Part shown: positions 5,901 through 11,555 of the stretch, one piece after another
Layout of the letters: the number at the start of each line of letters is the position of its first letter
How positions within the stretch are numbered: position 1 is the stretch's first letter
Assembly: GCA_900550625.1 (NCBI GenBank)
Contig: URSW01000034.1
Location: 1-11,555 of the forward strand
Length of the DNA: 11,555 bases
Direction: 5' to 3'
DNA from: an uncultured Eubacteriales bacterium
GTDB lineage: Bacteria; Bacillota; Clostridia; Oscillospirales; CAG-272
Position numbers and translations under genes: made by a program
The notes under the pieces: model-generated
Database searches by the model: none
The model's input: the letters and a program-made list of their open reading frames with translations, nothing else
Told to the model about the DNA's origin: nothing

Positions 5901-8144
5901 AGTACCGTCGCTCCACCCCGTCGGAACAACTCCGGTATTTGTGATCCAAAGATTTATCGGAAGCAAAACATCCTGAAGCTGCTCCTCCGTTACCGTAATA
6001 ATATATTTAACGCCGTCGATAACAACGAAGGTTGTTCCGGCTTTCTTTCCGGTAAAGGTGAGTGTGGTTTTGTCAACCGGATCGGTTGTGACGGTTCCGG
6101 CTGCCGGCATTCTGATAAATGTACCGTCCGTATAACTGCCCCATTCAATTTCCGCCAACTGCCACCAATTATTCTTTGCTTCGGTTATTTCAATTTTTAT
6201 GTAGCGTACTTTGCCGACATTGCCTTCTAATTTGAAAACTTCGGGAGTAAACGTGCCTGTATATTTTCCGATCTCCTTCCAACTGCTTCCGTCAAGCGAG
6301 ACTTTTACCTGAGCATTAGTACATATATCATAAGCATGGTCAGTCGAAGTCAATCTAACTGCTTCAAACGGAATTGCCGCACCAAGATCAACCTGTACAT
6401 AAGCACCTTTTGTTTGTGCGCCGTTAGACCAATAGAATGACGATGTGTTTCCGTCTATCAGATTGGACGCACTATTATTACTGTATGCACCAATACTTGC
6501 CGTTGCGGAAGCTTGATATGATATCGTATCACCTGCGACGCTTTCGCAAGAAGCCTTTACCGTCGCGACAGTTTCATCATCCGTCGTGTACGTTCCGCTG
6601 AGGTTCTTTCCGGTTATGGTAACGGTTTCCGTTTGTCCCTCCACAACCGTAATCATTTTGTCGGGAACACCGGTTTCATTAACGGTTACGGAAATCGACT
6701 TGCTCTGCGTCCTATCCGACAGGCTCGTTGCGGTAAGCTCGGCAGTGCCGACTCCGACGGCACTTGCGGTAACGGCTGTTCCGTCAGCGGAAAGTGCTCT
6801 TGCTTTTGCGGAAAGCGATATGACCTTATCGTTTGAGCTGGTCCACTCCGCCTCATCCGTTGCGGAGAGATCATATGATTCGCCGAGTTTCATCACAAAC
6901 TGCGAATCGACATAATTTATTGCGGAAAAATCCACGGAAAATGCAGGAGTGGTATTCTTGGTAAAATATGTCGGGTTAGCGTCCGCCATTGCCGCGATAA
7001 GCTCCTGAACATCCGCAAGGGCTACATCAACGCTCGGCTCATCGCACCAAACCGCAAACATCGCACCGACATTTGTCGAGCCGACCGGAATTTCGGTGTA
7101 TGTTGTGCTTGTCGAGTTATATCCGCTCTTTATATTCTGATACTTTGTTACATCAAACTTACTGAAGTTGGAAAGAACGGTCGACTTGCCGTATTCGTCG
7201 GCTTTGCTCGGAACATAATACCACTTCTGATTGGTATTTATCATCTTGTAACCGGCATTTTTAATAGCATCCGGAGTATTGTATTCGCTTCCGTTCCACT
7301 GATTAGACCAATAGCACACCTGAACAGTCTTATACAGATTGCAGTCTGAGCGTCTATTGTAGCATACAAAATCATTGAAGCAGCGTGCGGTCATGCTCTC
7401 AGCTTCGATAATTCCGGCGCAGTCGTTCATATAAGCGATAAGCTGATCATATGTAACCGTTGCCACACCCGATTCAATATAAGGATTTCGTATTCCCTGT
7501 CCGTACTCATCGGCTCCGAAATTGAAAAATTTAGTCGTGCTGTTTAAGGCAAACCAATCGACATAAAGTTTGAGCAATGCCTTGCCGAAGCCAACAGCAT
7601 CCGAATTGTTCAGGTTGAGAGAGCCTTCCGAGCCCGTCAGCTTATACTGTGAAAACAGAGAGCTTGAAAGGAGCGCATCCATATGTCCGGGCATGTTGAG
7701 AAGCGGAACTATCTCAATTTTTTTACTTTGAGCATAGGAGATGATCTCCTTCATTTCCGTCTCGTTCAAGGAATTCCCGTTCGGGTCATTGTAAAAGCTC
7801 TCGTTTCCTTCCTTGATGGCAGCTTTGACAGCGGCACTGTCATGAAGGGTAGATCCATCGACAACAATATCCATGTTGTCAAGAACAAAGCGCAGACCGC
7901 CGTTTCCGAAAGCTAATTCAAGCTGATTGAAGCCGTTTTCATACATTGTATCGATCACACCTTTTATGTAATCGACCGAAAAATATTTGCGCCCGCAGTC
8001 CAAATGTACCATACGGTACTGCAAAGCTGCCGCGTCCGCCGCCTGTGCCGTGAAGCTCAGCGCGCCGAAAGGCAGCATGCCTATAAACATGAGCACGGCA
8101 AGCAGTGCGGCAAACAGTCTTTTGCTTACGTTTGCTGTTTTCAT
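2967..8144 (-). CDS. Giant secreted GH20-type glycosidase with Ig-like and F5/8-type modules
   Basis: A 1725-residue exported protein. Residues 1-36 are a signal peptide ending 'AQA'. Residues about 40-395 form a glycoside hydrolase family 20 barrel: 'MPGH' (H154), the catalytic Asp-Glu pair D212-E213 in 'FGADEY', and the Trp-rich 'VWCDEP' near 365-370. GH20 enzymes release terminal N-acetylhexosamine or lacto-N-biose from host or dietary glycans by substrate-assisted catalysis. Next come a BIG2-like Ig domain (about 410-490), an F5/8 type C (CBM32-like) sugar-binding domain (about 540-675), a long beta-rich region with a 'GWSDGT' module (730-870), and another probable carbohydrate-binding module (about 1280-1430). 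There is no LPXTG sorting signal; the protein ends in a short amphipathic basic helix ('ILEDIFKKLSDRWFR'), a possible membrane or wall attachment. Exact substrate is not decidable. The ATG at 8144 has GAAGGGA upstream, and a promoter lies near 8252-8280. Confidence 0.88.
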   Translation of the reverse strand: MKTANVSKRLFAALLAVLMFIGMLPFGALSFTAQAADAAALQYRMVHLDCGRKYFSVDYIKGVIDTMYENGFNQLELAFGNGGLRFVLDNMDIVVDGSTLHDSAAVKAAIKEGNESFYNDPNGNSLNETEMKEIISYAQSKKIEIVPLLNMPGHMDALLSSSLFSQYKLTGSEGSLNLNNSDAVGFGKALLKLYVDWFALNSTTKFFNFGADEYGQGIRNPYIESGVATVTYDQLIAYMNDCAGIIEAESMTARCFNDFVCYNRRSDCNLYKTVQVCYWSNQWNGSEYNTPDAIKNAGYKMINTNQKWYYVPSKADEYGKSTVLSNFSKFDVTKYQNIKSGYNSTSTTYTEIPVGSTNVGAMFAVWCDEPSVDVALADVQELIAAMADANPTYFTKNTTPAFSVDFSAINYVDSQFVMKLGESYDLSATDEAEWTSSNDKVISLSAKARALSADGTAVTASAVGVGTAELTATSLSDRTQSKSISVTVNETGVPDKMITVVEGQTETVTITGKNLSGTYTTDDETVATVKASCESVAGDTISYQASATASIGAYSNNSASNLIDGNTSSFYWSNGAQTKGAYVQVDLGAAIPFEAVRLTSTDHAYDICTNAQVKVSLDGSSWKEIGKYTGTFTPEVFKLEGNVGKVRYIKIEITEAKNNWWQLAEIEWGSYTDGTFIRMPAAGTVTTDPVDKTTLTFTGKKAGTTFVVIDGVKYIITVTEEQLQDVLLPINLWITNTGVVPTGWSDGTPSEFTYTDDAGNRRSTYTLKATYGGVYSENGIELSGILPSPDGKATSWDGKTYDVTYWKSAYHSADVSQSTDGWTNNSHKGIQFTYIRYWDHSWAYSADGIEWVNISDVSAAADNPAKNQVNIWYRQKTEITDEVRTEIVDWGPITYRANQCLLDFAVKYETGDRTPDSFPVSGKTVGFDCPTNQSVPLGNGYIVEDTDGTYYRTVYGIAGVETSEYEVYMITVTPSSDSHTTYITKGSVPSSYIYGGTEKIAWAKTENDAENSDLAALSGITYGGEPFLESVKIYQYQGLLVTYYVRAKATPDSLAVHYIERSGNTETEFYGYNISVSSGTVFDAGFAKANDNPADYGLINNTVTNINGKTQTVNGDLKEIPEIAAQYRYTTFKLVEVNRDSTGKEVFLYYTFDNEATFVIDFGLPLTVSLTDINQSLSDVEVTDIAIKGAVHGKSTFDISAKTFTYTLTEMLDEIEILTVNITGKRNGQTGTAGFKISIIPASIVYYEDNDSFITFDEKWEKLGADDVAAVQAVRKLGNTSTVYGYDDAYANNSSTYSNGGVHKVTLTTGEYATATFSFKGTGFDLINLTGSTTGTLVVSITNANGYSRNILVDTYYGHTKDETGKWIVDFDAVGALHQIPGVKVDNLPYGEYTVEITATYNSFFDHQNRGNYELYIDAVRIYNPLGDIGNTYYAQDGEGWPRFEELRDLVISAGKIESDKDTPGVIFIDGDSANGDIDNYNIYGPKNELYLAKGHAIAFYVNADDNVSKIELALSSANGREVTVSMPDAATGQIVTRTITSSTDLYYAIPTSGHVIVTNTGSDDAILSIMNIKTTYKSDPNGASTRALFAVNRAIADKAVAKLNAILNAPEVFTPEYMAVSVNRSSVREGGYVTVTVKTSADVAAVTVNGIAMRRMLTVRGERLAWTADVRASKVGELRLDVVAANADGIASETITETVTVTEKIEISGILEDIFKKLSDRWFR

Positions 8145-8251
8145 AAGAAAGCCATCCCTTCTTTGATCCTTCGGAAGCTTAAATTTTCCGCATCGCGGGA
8201 TGTCGGTTTGCGCCTTCTCCCGCTATTCTATAAAGCTATCGATTTTAGTTA

Positions 8252-8280
8252 ATTTTATCACGTTTGAGTGCGAATTGCAA
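8252..8280 (-). promoter_or_regulatory. Promoter for the GH20/peptide operon
   Basis: On the minus strand, TTGCAA (8280-8275), a 17-bp spacer and TAAAAT (8257-8252) form a near-consensus housekeeping sigma promoter. TG one base before the -10 box (TGATAAAAT) gives an extended -10. Predicted start is near 8245, leaving a leader of about 100 nt before the ATG at 8144. Confidence 0.65.
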
Positions 8281-8404
8281 TAGTTTCCACGCATTTTTTT
8301 GCGTTTTGCGAAAAAAATTTTTGTGCGATTTTTTGCCCTCGGAGATGTATTTTCCGTCAATTTGCGCGGAGATTCTTTTTTGCGTTTCTTCATATGCTTT
8401 TCTC

Positions 8405-8433
8405 TTGATTTCCTATTAACATTGTGATATAAT
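8405..8433 (+). promoter_or_regulatory. Promoter for the Rrf2/metF/metH operon
   Basis: TTGATT (8405-8410), a 17-bp spacer and a perfect TATAAT (8428-8433), with an extended TG (TGATATAAT). Transcription would begin near 8440, about 22 nt before the GTG start of the Rrf2 gene, whose AGGG ribosome site is at 8451-8454. Confidence 0.8.
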
Positions 8434-8436
8434 AGG
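8412..8436. promoter_or_regulatory. Palindrome over the -10 box, candidate Rrf2 operator
   Basis: A 7-bp inverted repeat, CCTATTA (8412-8418) and TAATAGG (8430-8436), with an 11-nt centre. Its right arm overlaps the -10 box. A dimeric winged-helix regulator bound here would block RNA polymerase, so this is a natural autoregulatory site for the Rrf2 protein encoded just downstream. The link to that protein is inferred from position only. Confidence 0.5.
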
Positions 8437-8461
8437 ATTTAACGAAAGTGAGGGATTCAGG

Positions 8462-8890
8462 GTGCTTGTTTCTACAAAAGGAAGATATGCGCTGCGCGTT
8501 ATGACGGAGCTTGCCTGTCATGCAAAGGACGAATTTGTCCCGCTGAAAACGATCGCACGGCAGCAGAACATATCCGAAAAATACCTTGAAAGCATTATCG
8601 GGGTCTTATCAAAGGCGGGAATAATCGACGGACTGCGCGGCAAGGGCGGCGGATACCGTCTGAATCGCGATGCGTCGGAATACTCGGTCGGCGAGATACT
8701 TCGGCTTACGGAGGGGAGTCTCGCTCCGGTGTCGTGTCTCGACTGCAAGCCGAACAAATGCGAACGCGCGGCAGAATGCCGCACGCTGCCGATGTGGGAG
8801 AAGCTCGACACGATAATCAGCGATTATCTCGACCATGTATCGATTGCCGATCTCCTCGATTCGTCCGCGATCGGCGATTTTCAAATCTGA
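8462..8890 (+). CDS. Rrf2-family transcriptional regulator with Fe-S-type cysteines
   Basis: A 142-residue Rrf2-family (IscR/CymR/NsrR-like) DNA-binding protein. The N-terminus 'STKGRYALRVM' and the winged helix-turn-helix (about residues 25-68, including 'ISEKYLESII' and 'GKGGGYRL') are typical. Four Cys, C92, C95, C100 and C106, lie after the recognition region, close to the positions where IscR holds its [2Fe-2S] cluster, so it probably senses iron-sulfur, redox or sulfur status. The start is GTG with AGGG 7 nt upstream; the first residues match the family start. It leads a plus-strand row with metF and metH genes, suggesting control of methionine supply, as CymR controls cysteine metabolism in Bacillus. 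A palindrome over its own -10 box suggests self-repression. The family is certain; the ligand and targets are not. Confidence 0.92.
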   Translation: MLVSTKGRYALRVMTELACHAKDEFVPLKTIARQQNISEKYLESIIGVLSKAGIIDGLRGKGGGYRLNRDASEYSVGEILRLTEGSLAPVSCLDCKPNKCERAAECRTLPMWEKLDTIISDYLDHVSIADLLDSSAIGDFQI

Positions 8891-8941
8891 AAAGCTACAT
8901 TTTGTCATATATACGCCGCGCGGCGGCGCACAGATCCACCG

Positions 8942-8977
8942 AAAGGAGCTTCCGTTCGGAAGCGGTATCAGGAAATG
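8942..8977 (+). promoter_or_regulatory. metF ribosome site with hairpin in the spacer
   Basis: The best ribosome-binding sequence for metF, AAAGGAG (8942-8948), is 26 nt from the ATG, which is too far. Between them is a hairpin gcttcc/ggaagc (8948-8953 and 8958-8963, 4-nt loop). Folding it brings the site to within about 11 nt of the ATG. A weaker AGGA directly before the ATG (8970-8973) is too close to work well. This is a structure-based inference. Confidence 0.4.
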
Positions 8978-9835
8978 AAGATAACCGAAATAATAAGCGG
9001 CGATGCGCCGAGCCTGTCGTTTGAGGTGTTCCCTCCGAAAACGAGTGATAAATTCGAGAGCGTTATGGGCGCTGCCGCCGAGATCGCAAAGCTGAAGCCG
9101 AGCTACATGAGCGTAACCTACGGTGCGGGCGGCGGAACGTCCGAATATACGACCGCGATATGCGAAGCACTGAACGGCTTCGGCGTTACCGCTCTTGCGC
9201 ATCTGACCTGCGTATCATCGAACAGGGGGCGCATCGAGAGCGAGCTTGAAAAGCTGCGCTCGCACGGGATCGGCAATATTCTCGCTCTGCGAGGGGACAT
9301 TCCGGCGGGATTTGACCGTGAGAGTGCGCACTACCGCCACGCAAGCGAGCTGATGAAGGAGATCGCGGATTTCGGCGGATTCTGCATCGGCGGCGCATGC
9401 TATCCCGAGGGGCACCCGGAAAGTGCGAACAGTGCCGACGATATCGAGGGAATACAACGCAAGGTCGATGCGGGATGCGAATTTCTGACGACGCAGATGT
9501 TCTTCGACAACAATATTCTGTATAATTTTCTTTACCGGCTTTACCGTGCGGGGATCGACGTGCCCGTAGTTGCGGGAGTTATGCCGGTAACAAGCGCCGC
9601 GCAGATAAAGCGACTGTGTTCGATCTCGTCATCGGCGCTTCCGCAGAGGTTCATACGGATCGTGGACCGTTACGGCGACGACAGCGCAGCGATGAAGCAG
9701 GCGGGGATCGCGTTTGCGACGGAGCAGATCATCGATCTGTACGCAAACGGGATCAATGCAGTTCATGTGTACTCGATGAACAAGCCGGACGTTGCGGCGG
9801 CGATCAAGGCAAATCTCTCGGAGATCGTAAAATGA
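8975..9835 (+). CDS. metF: 5,10-methylenetetrahydrofolate reductase
   Basis: MetF reduces 5,10-methylene-THF to 5-methyl-THF in the cytoplasm, supplying the methyl group for methionine synthase. The 286-residue protein is full length (E. coli MetF is 296). Landmarks in order are 'FEVFPPK' with the catalytic Glu at E17, 'SVTYGAGG' (46-53), 'ALRGD' with the flavin-contacting Asp at D108, 'YPEGHPES' near 142-149, 'TTQMFFD' (substrate-binding Gln) near 173, and 'PVVAGVMPVTS'. No MetV partner gene, which accompanies MetF in some acetogens, is visible in the window. The gene follows the Rrf2 regulator by 84 nt, and its TGA overlaps the next ATG (ATGA), so the downstream activation protein is translationally coupled. 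No cobalamin or SAM riboswitch is visible in the 84-nt gap. Confidence 0.95.
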   Translation: MKITEIISGDAPSLSFEVFPPKTSDKFESVMGAAAEIAKLKPSYMSVTYGAGGGTSEYTTAICEALNGFGVTALAHLTCVSSNRGRIESELEKLRSHGIGNILALRGDIPAGFDRESAHYRHASELMKEIADFGGFCIGGACYPEGHPESANSADDIEGIQRKVDAGCEFLTTQMFFDNNILYNFLYRLYRAGIDVPVVAGVMPVTSAAQIKRLCSISSSALPQRFIRIVDRYGDDSAAMKQAGIAFATEQIIDLYANGINAVHVYSMNKPDVAAAIKANLSEIVK

Positions 9836-10437
9836 GTGCGCTCGGTTATTTCTACGGAGAGATTCCCGAAGAGAAGCTCATGCTCGACGCAAACGAGGCG
9901 GCGGCACGTCTGTCGGTATCGCGCACATACACAAGCGACACCGTGGCGCACTGTGAAAAGGTGCTTCGCGCCGAGCTGGACTGCCGTTATTCGGGAGTTC
10001 TTCTTGAGGTGTCGTACCCAGCCGAGGAGGTCGTCGATCTCGGATTCGGCGGGATACACAGCCGCGATCTGTACAAAAATCTCGGCGGATGCGGCGAAGC
10101 GTTCGTATTCGCCGTAACGCTCGGATACGGAGTTGACCGTCTTCTCAGCCGGCTTTCCGTCATATCGGGTGCGGAATACTTCATCACGGACGCACTCGCG
10201 TCCGCGTTTGCCGAGGCAGCGTGCGACGGTGCCGAAGCCGAGATCTGCAAAGGGTGCGGCGGACGCGCGCGGTTCAGTCCCGGGTACGGCGATCTGTCGC
10301 TTGAGATACAGCCGCAGATACTCGCGTCCGTTGACGCGGCGCGGCGGCTGAACATAACACTTGCGAAAAATCTGATGATGACGCCGTCGAAATCGGTAAC
10401 GGCGATAAAGGGAAAATCGGATCCGGGCGCGCGCTGA
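9832..10437 (+). CDS. Stand-alone methionine synthase reactivation domain protein
   Basis: A 201-residue protein equivalent to the C-terminal activation domain of cobalamin-dependent methionine synthase (MetH). That domain uses SAM, with an electron donor, to re-methylate inactive cob(II)alamin. The signature 'RARFSPGYGDL' (about residues 142-152) matches the SAM-binding RxxxGYG-type motif of the domain. Most MetH proteins carry this domain fused at the C-terminus; a separate version is known in Thermotoga (TM0269 beside TM0268) and some Firmicutes. The start is the ATG at 9832, overlapping the metF stop; a longer open frame from 9616 lies inside metF and is rejected. A shorter metH should follow, and metH does start 29 nt downstream. 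The 'KGCGG' segment just before the motif is a Cys-containing insertion of unclear meaning. Confidence 0.9.
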   Translation: MSALGYFYGEIPEEKLMLDANEAAARLSVSRTYTSDTVAHCEKVLRAELDCRYSGVLLEVSYPAEEVVDLGFGGIHSRDLYKNLGGCGEAFVFAVTLGYGVDRLLSRLSVISGAEYFITDALASAFAEAACDGAEAEICKGCGGRARFSPGYGDLSLEIQPQILASVDAARRLNITLAKNLMMTPSKSVTAIKGKSDPGAR

Positions 10438-10466
10438 CGGTGTGCGCCCGCACGGAGGAAAATCGG

Positions 10467-11027
10467 ATGAAGGATTTAAGAGGCGATCTGCGTACAAAGC
10501 GGCTTTATTTTGACGGGGGATTCGGAACCGTGCTCCAGGGGATGGGGCTGAAAAGCGGCGAAGCCCCGGAAATATGGAACATCACGCACCCCGACGAGGT
10601 GACGGGAGTTCACCGCGCGTACATCGAAGCCGGGAGCAATATAATAACGACGAACACGTTCGGCGTGAACCGCGACAAATACGAAAACTATGCGGAGCTT
10701 ATCTCCGCCGCGCTCGATTGTGCCGAAAACGCGGTCGGCGGAAGCGAAGCGTATATCGCGCTCGACATCGGTCCTACCGGGCGGATGCTCGAGCCGCTCG
10801 GCGATCTTTCGTTTGAGGAGGCGGTCTCGATTTTTGCGTCAAACGTGCGCGCCGCCGCCGACCGTGCCGATCTCATAATAATCGAGACGATGAACGACTG
10901 CCTCGAAACGAAGGCGGCAGTCATCGCGGCAAAGGAGAATTCGTCTCTGCCGATATTCGTAACGAACGTGTACGACAGAAGCGGCAAGCTGATGACCGGA
11001 GCCGATCCCGCCGCGATGACCGCGATG
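10467..11027 (+). CDS. metH: Cobalamin-dependent methionine synthase, N-terminal part (cut at junction)
   Basis: The first 187 residues of MetH, which transfers the methyl of 5-methyl-THF to homocysteine through cobalamin. They cover most of the homocysteine-binding barrel: 'DGGFGTVLQ' (16-24), 'NIITTNTFGVN' (58-68), 'ALDIGPTGRML' (98-108), 'IIIETMND' (127-134) and 'LMTGADP' (175-181). The zinc-binding Cys residues lie beyond the cut. ATG at 10467 is chosen over an in-frame GTG at 10440 because GGAGGA sits 7 nt before it. After about 11027 the sequence stops resembling MetH; the frame stays open to 11162 but that tail is antisense to unrelated DNA. The full gene would be expected to carry pterin- and cobalamin-binding domains but not the activation domain, which is supplied by the preceding gene. 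Confidence 0.92.
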
Positions 11028-11034
11028 CCAGCCG
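11024..11034. other. Right chimeric junction
   Basis: MetH similarity ends at 'PAAMTAM' (about 11027), where the family normally continues toward the 'GVNCS' zinc-site region. Immediately after, the sequence reads sensibly only on the minus strand, as the start codon region of another gene with a ribosome site and a promoter. The metH and minus-strand reading frames collide head-on with no intergenic space, and codon choice shifts beyond it. Exact breakpoint is uncertain by a few bases. Confidence 0.72.
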
Positions 11035-11050
11035 TCTTTTTGTTTCTCAT
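11028..11050 (-). CDS. First codons of an unidentified gene, cut at junction
   Basis: The ATG at 11050 is preceded on the minus strand by AAAGGGGA about 7 nt upstream and a good promoter 35 nt further up. Only 'MRNKKTAG' can be read before the sequence becomes antisense metH. The basic start would suit a signal peptide or membrane protein, but too little remains to say. The longer minus frame that continues to 10688 is antisense to metH and is not protein. Confidence 0.5.
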
Positions 11051-11084
11051 TTCCGTTTCCCCTTTCAGCTGTTCGATTTTCTAT

Positions 11085-11113
11085 ATTTTACCATGTTTCC
11101 CCTGCCCGCTCAA
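11085..11113 (-). promoter_or_regulatory. Promoter for the truncated minus-strand gene
   Basis: TTGAGC (11113-11108), a 17-bp spacer and TAAAAT (11090-11085) on the minus strand, with TGG before the -10 (extended -10). Predicted start is about 11078, giving a leader of roughly 28 nt to the ATG at 11050. The site lies just after the terminator of the PHP gene, marking a new transcription unit. Confidence 0.65.
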
Positions 11114-11117
11114 TGAC

Positions 11118-11146
11118 GCAAAAAAGATGCCATCCAGGCACCTTTT
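11118..11146 (-). terminator. Intrinsic terminator of the PHP-family gene
   Basis: On the minus strand the transcript would fold AAAAGGUGCC (11146-11137) against GGCAUCUUUU (11131-11122) with a 5-nt loop and one G-U pair. Two further U residues follow, completing the run. The hairpin begins at the stop codon of the PHP gene, the usual arrangement for a tight intrinsic terminator. Confidence 0.85.
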
Positions 11147-11555
11147 CACAGCTTGTGGCTGAATGTCAGCGCATCGACGAAATGCAGGTCCAATCCCGCG
11201 ATGACTTCATCCACGATATCATATTGTTCCTTCTTCAGATATTCCTGGGGATCATGGGCGTCCAGCCCATAGATGACCTTATTGCCTTTGCGGGCCGCCA
11301 CTTCCCAGAAGCGCCGATATGGGTAGACCAGGCGGGTCTGTCTGCCGATGGTGCGCATGCCGCGCTTGATGCCGCCCATGTTCACCTCAAGAGGCACATC
11401 CGCTGCCAGCGCCGCATCGCAGATCATCTGCGCGGCCTGTTCACAGGCGTCGCTCCACTGCGCGCGGCTGTACATGAACAGGTCCGGATGGGCGACGATA
11501 TCCGCCATCCCCGCCTCCAGCGCCTCCTTGATCTGCCCGGCATACAGCAGAACAT
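11146..11555 (-). CDS. PHP-family phosphoesterase (histidinol-phosphatase-like), C-terminal part
   Basis: About 135 residues of a metal-dependent PHP-domain phosphatase, open at the right edge. 'ALEAGMADIVAHPDLFM' holds the conserved HPD metal-binding motif, and 'VIYGLDAHDPQEY' holds the Asp and His ligands near the C-terminal end of the barrel. These fit HisK-type histidinol-phosphate phosphatase, the penultimate step of histidine synthesis, but other PHP phosphoesterases share the motifs. The N-terminal 'HxH' part is outside the window. Codon use (CTG, ATC, CAG-rich) differs from the metH/GH20 core and resembles the RF3 fragment at the other end, so this segment is probably from another genome. 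It ends in a clear terminator and is followed by a separate promoter for the next gene. Confidence 0.78.
   Translation of the reverse strand, partial: VLLYAGQIKEALEAGMADIVAHPDLFMYSRAQWSDACEQAAQMICDAALAADVPLEVNMGGIKRGMRTIGRQTRLVYPYRRFWEVAARKGNKVIYGLDAHDPQEYLKKEQYDIVDEVIAGLDLHFVDALTFSHKL

Larger units (their letters stand above)
8145..8461. other. Divergent 317-bp regulatory region
   Basis: No gene. It separates the minus-strand GH20/peptide operon from the plus-strand Rrf2/methionine operon and holds a promoter for each. The minus-strand leader (about 8145-8245, 100 nt) contains a 6-bp inverted repeat, gcggga/tcccgc (8195-8200 and 8218-8223, 17-nt loop), of uncertain meaning. Between the promoters, 8289-8337 is very A/T-rich with T and A runs and two similar units (gcATTTTTTtGC, gcgATTTTTTGC), possibly an UP-element or protein-binding site. 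Confidence 0.6.

Noticed and set aside
8891..8974. Possible cobalamin or SAM riboswitch upstream of metF
   Set aside because: Only 84 nt are available and none of the conserved boxes is recognisable; the GC palindrome at 8915-8924 is too short to mean much.
9616..9831. N-terminal extension of the activation-domain protein
   Set aside because: It overlaps conserved metF codons in another frame; the ATG at 9832 overlaps the metF stop in the usual coupled way.
11028..11162. C-terminal tail of the metH frame after the junction
   Set aside because: Resembles no methionine synthase sequence and is antisense to a promoter, a terminator and a PHP gene end.
1..11555. CRISPR arrays, tRNA or rRNA genes, transposases
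   Set aside because: No regular direct repeats, no cloverleaf or rRNA-like segments and no transposase motifs were seen by eye.

Overview
This window looks like a metagenome-derived contig from an uncultured anaerobic, probably gut-associated Clostridia (Oscillospiraceae/Ruminococcaceae-like) organism. That rests on three things: a giant secreted glycan-active protein with GH20, Ig-like and discoidin-type parts; a Cys-bearing small peptide of a type I recall from gut Clostridia; and a methionine synthase split in the way seen in some Firmicutes and Thermotoga. The taxonomic call is an inference. Both ends (about 1-195 and 11028-11555) appear to come from other DNA. Each end contains a gene that stops abruptly inside a conserved domain and continues as an unrelated gene on the opposite strand, and codon choice changes there (CTG/ATC-rich ends against a CTT/CTC/ATA-tolerant core). 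I read the contig as chimeric at both ends.

Layout. Positions 2-199 (+) hold an internal piece of peptide chain release factor 3. From about 190 to 8144 everything is on the minus strand and reads right to left: a 1725-residue secreted GH20-type protein (8144-2967); 16 nt later a 79-residue Cys-containing peptide (2950-2711); a strong 14-bp terminator-like hairpin (2669-2702); a single-pass membrane protein (2607-1723); directly abutting it a HprK-like P-loop kinase (1722-856); and a radical SAM enzyme (699-190) cut by the left junction. A 317-bp divergent intergenic region (8145-8461) carries a good promoter in each direction. To the right on the plus strand are an Rrf2-family regulator (8462-8890), metF (8975-9835), a stand-alone MetH reactivation-domain protein (9832-10437) and the start of metH (10467 to about 11027), cut by the right junction. 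Beyond it, on the minus strand, lie the first codons of an unidentified gene with its promoter, an intrinsic terminator and the C-terminal part of a PHP-family histidinol-phosphatase-like protein.

How the parts may work together. The small peptide, hairpin, membrane protein, HprK-like kinase and radical SAM enzyme have the architecture of a RiPP-type (ribosomally made, post-translationally modified peptide) locus: a short Cys-containing precursor, an attenuating hairpin that would let it be made in excess, then modifying and membrane-bound proteins. I cannot assign it to a described RiPP class, so it is the strongest candidate here for an undescribed system. The plus-strand genes form a methyl-branch methionine operon: MetF makes 5-methyl-THF, MetH uses it on homocysteine, and the separate activation protein repairs oxidised cobalamin. 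The Rrf2 regulator in front has four Cys that suit an Fe-S sensor and a palindrome over its own -10 box.
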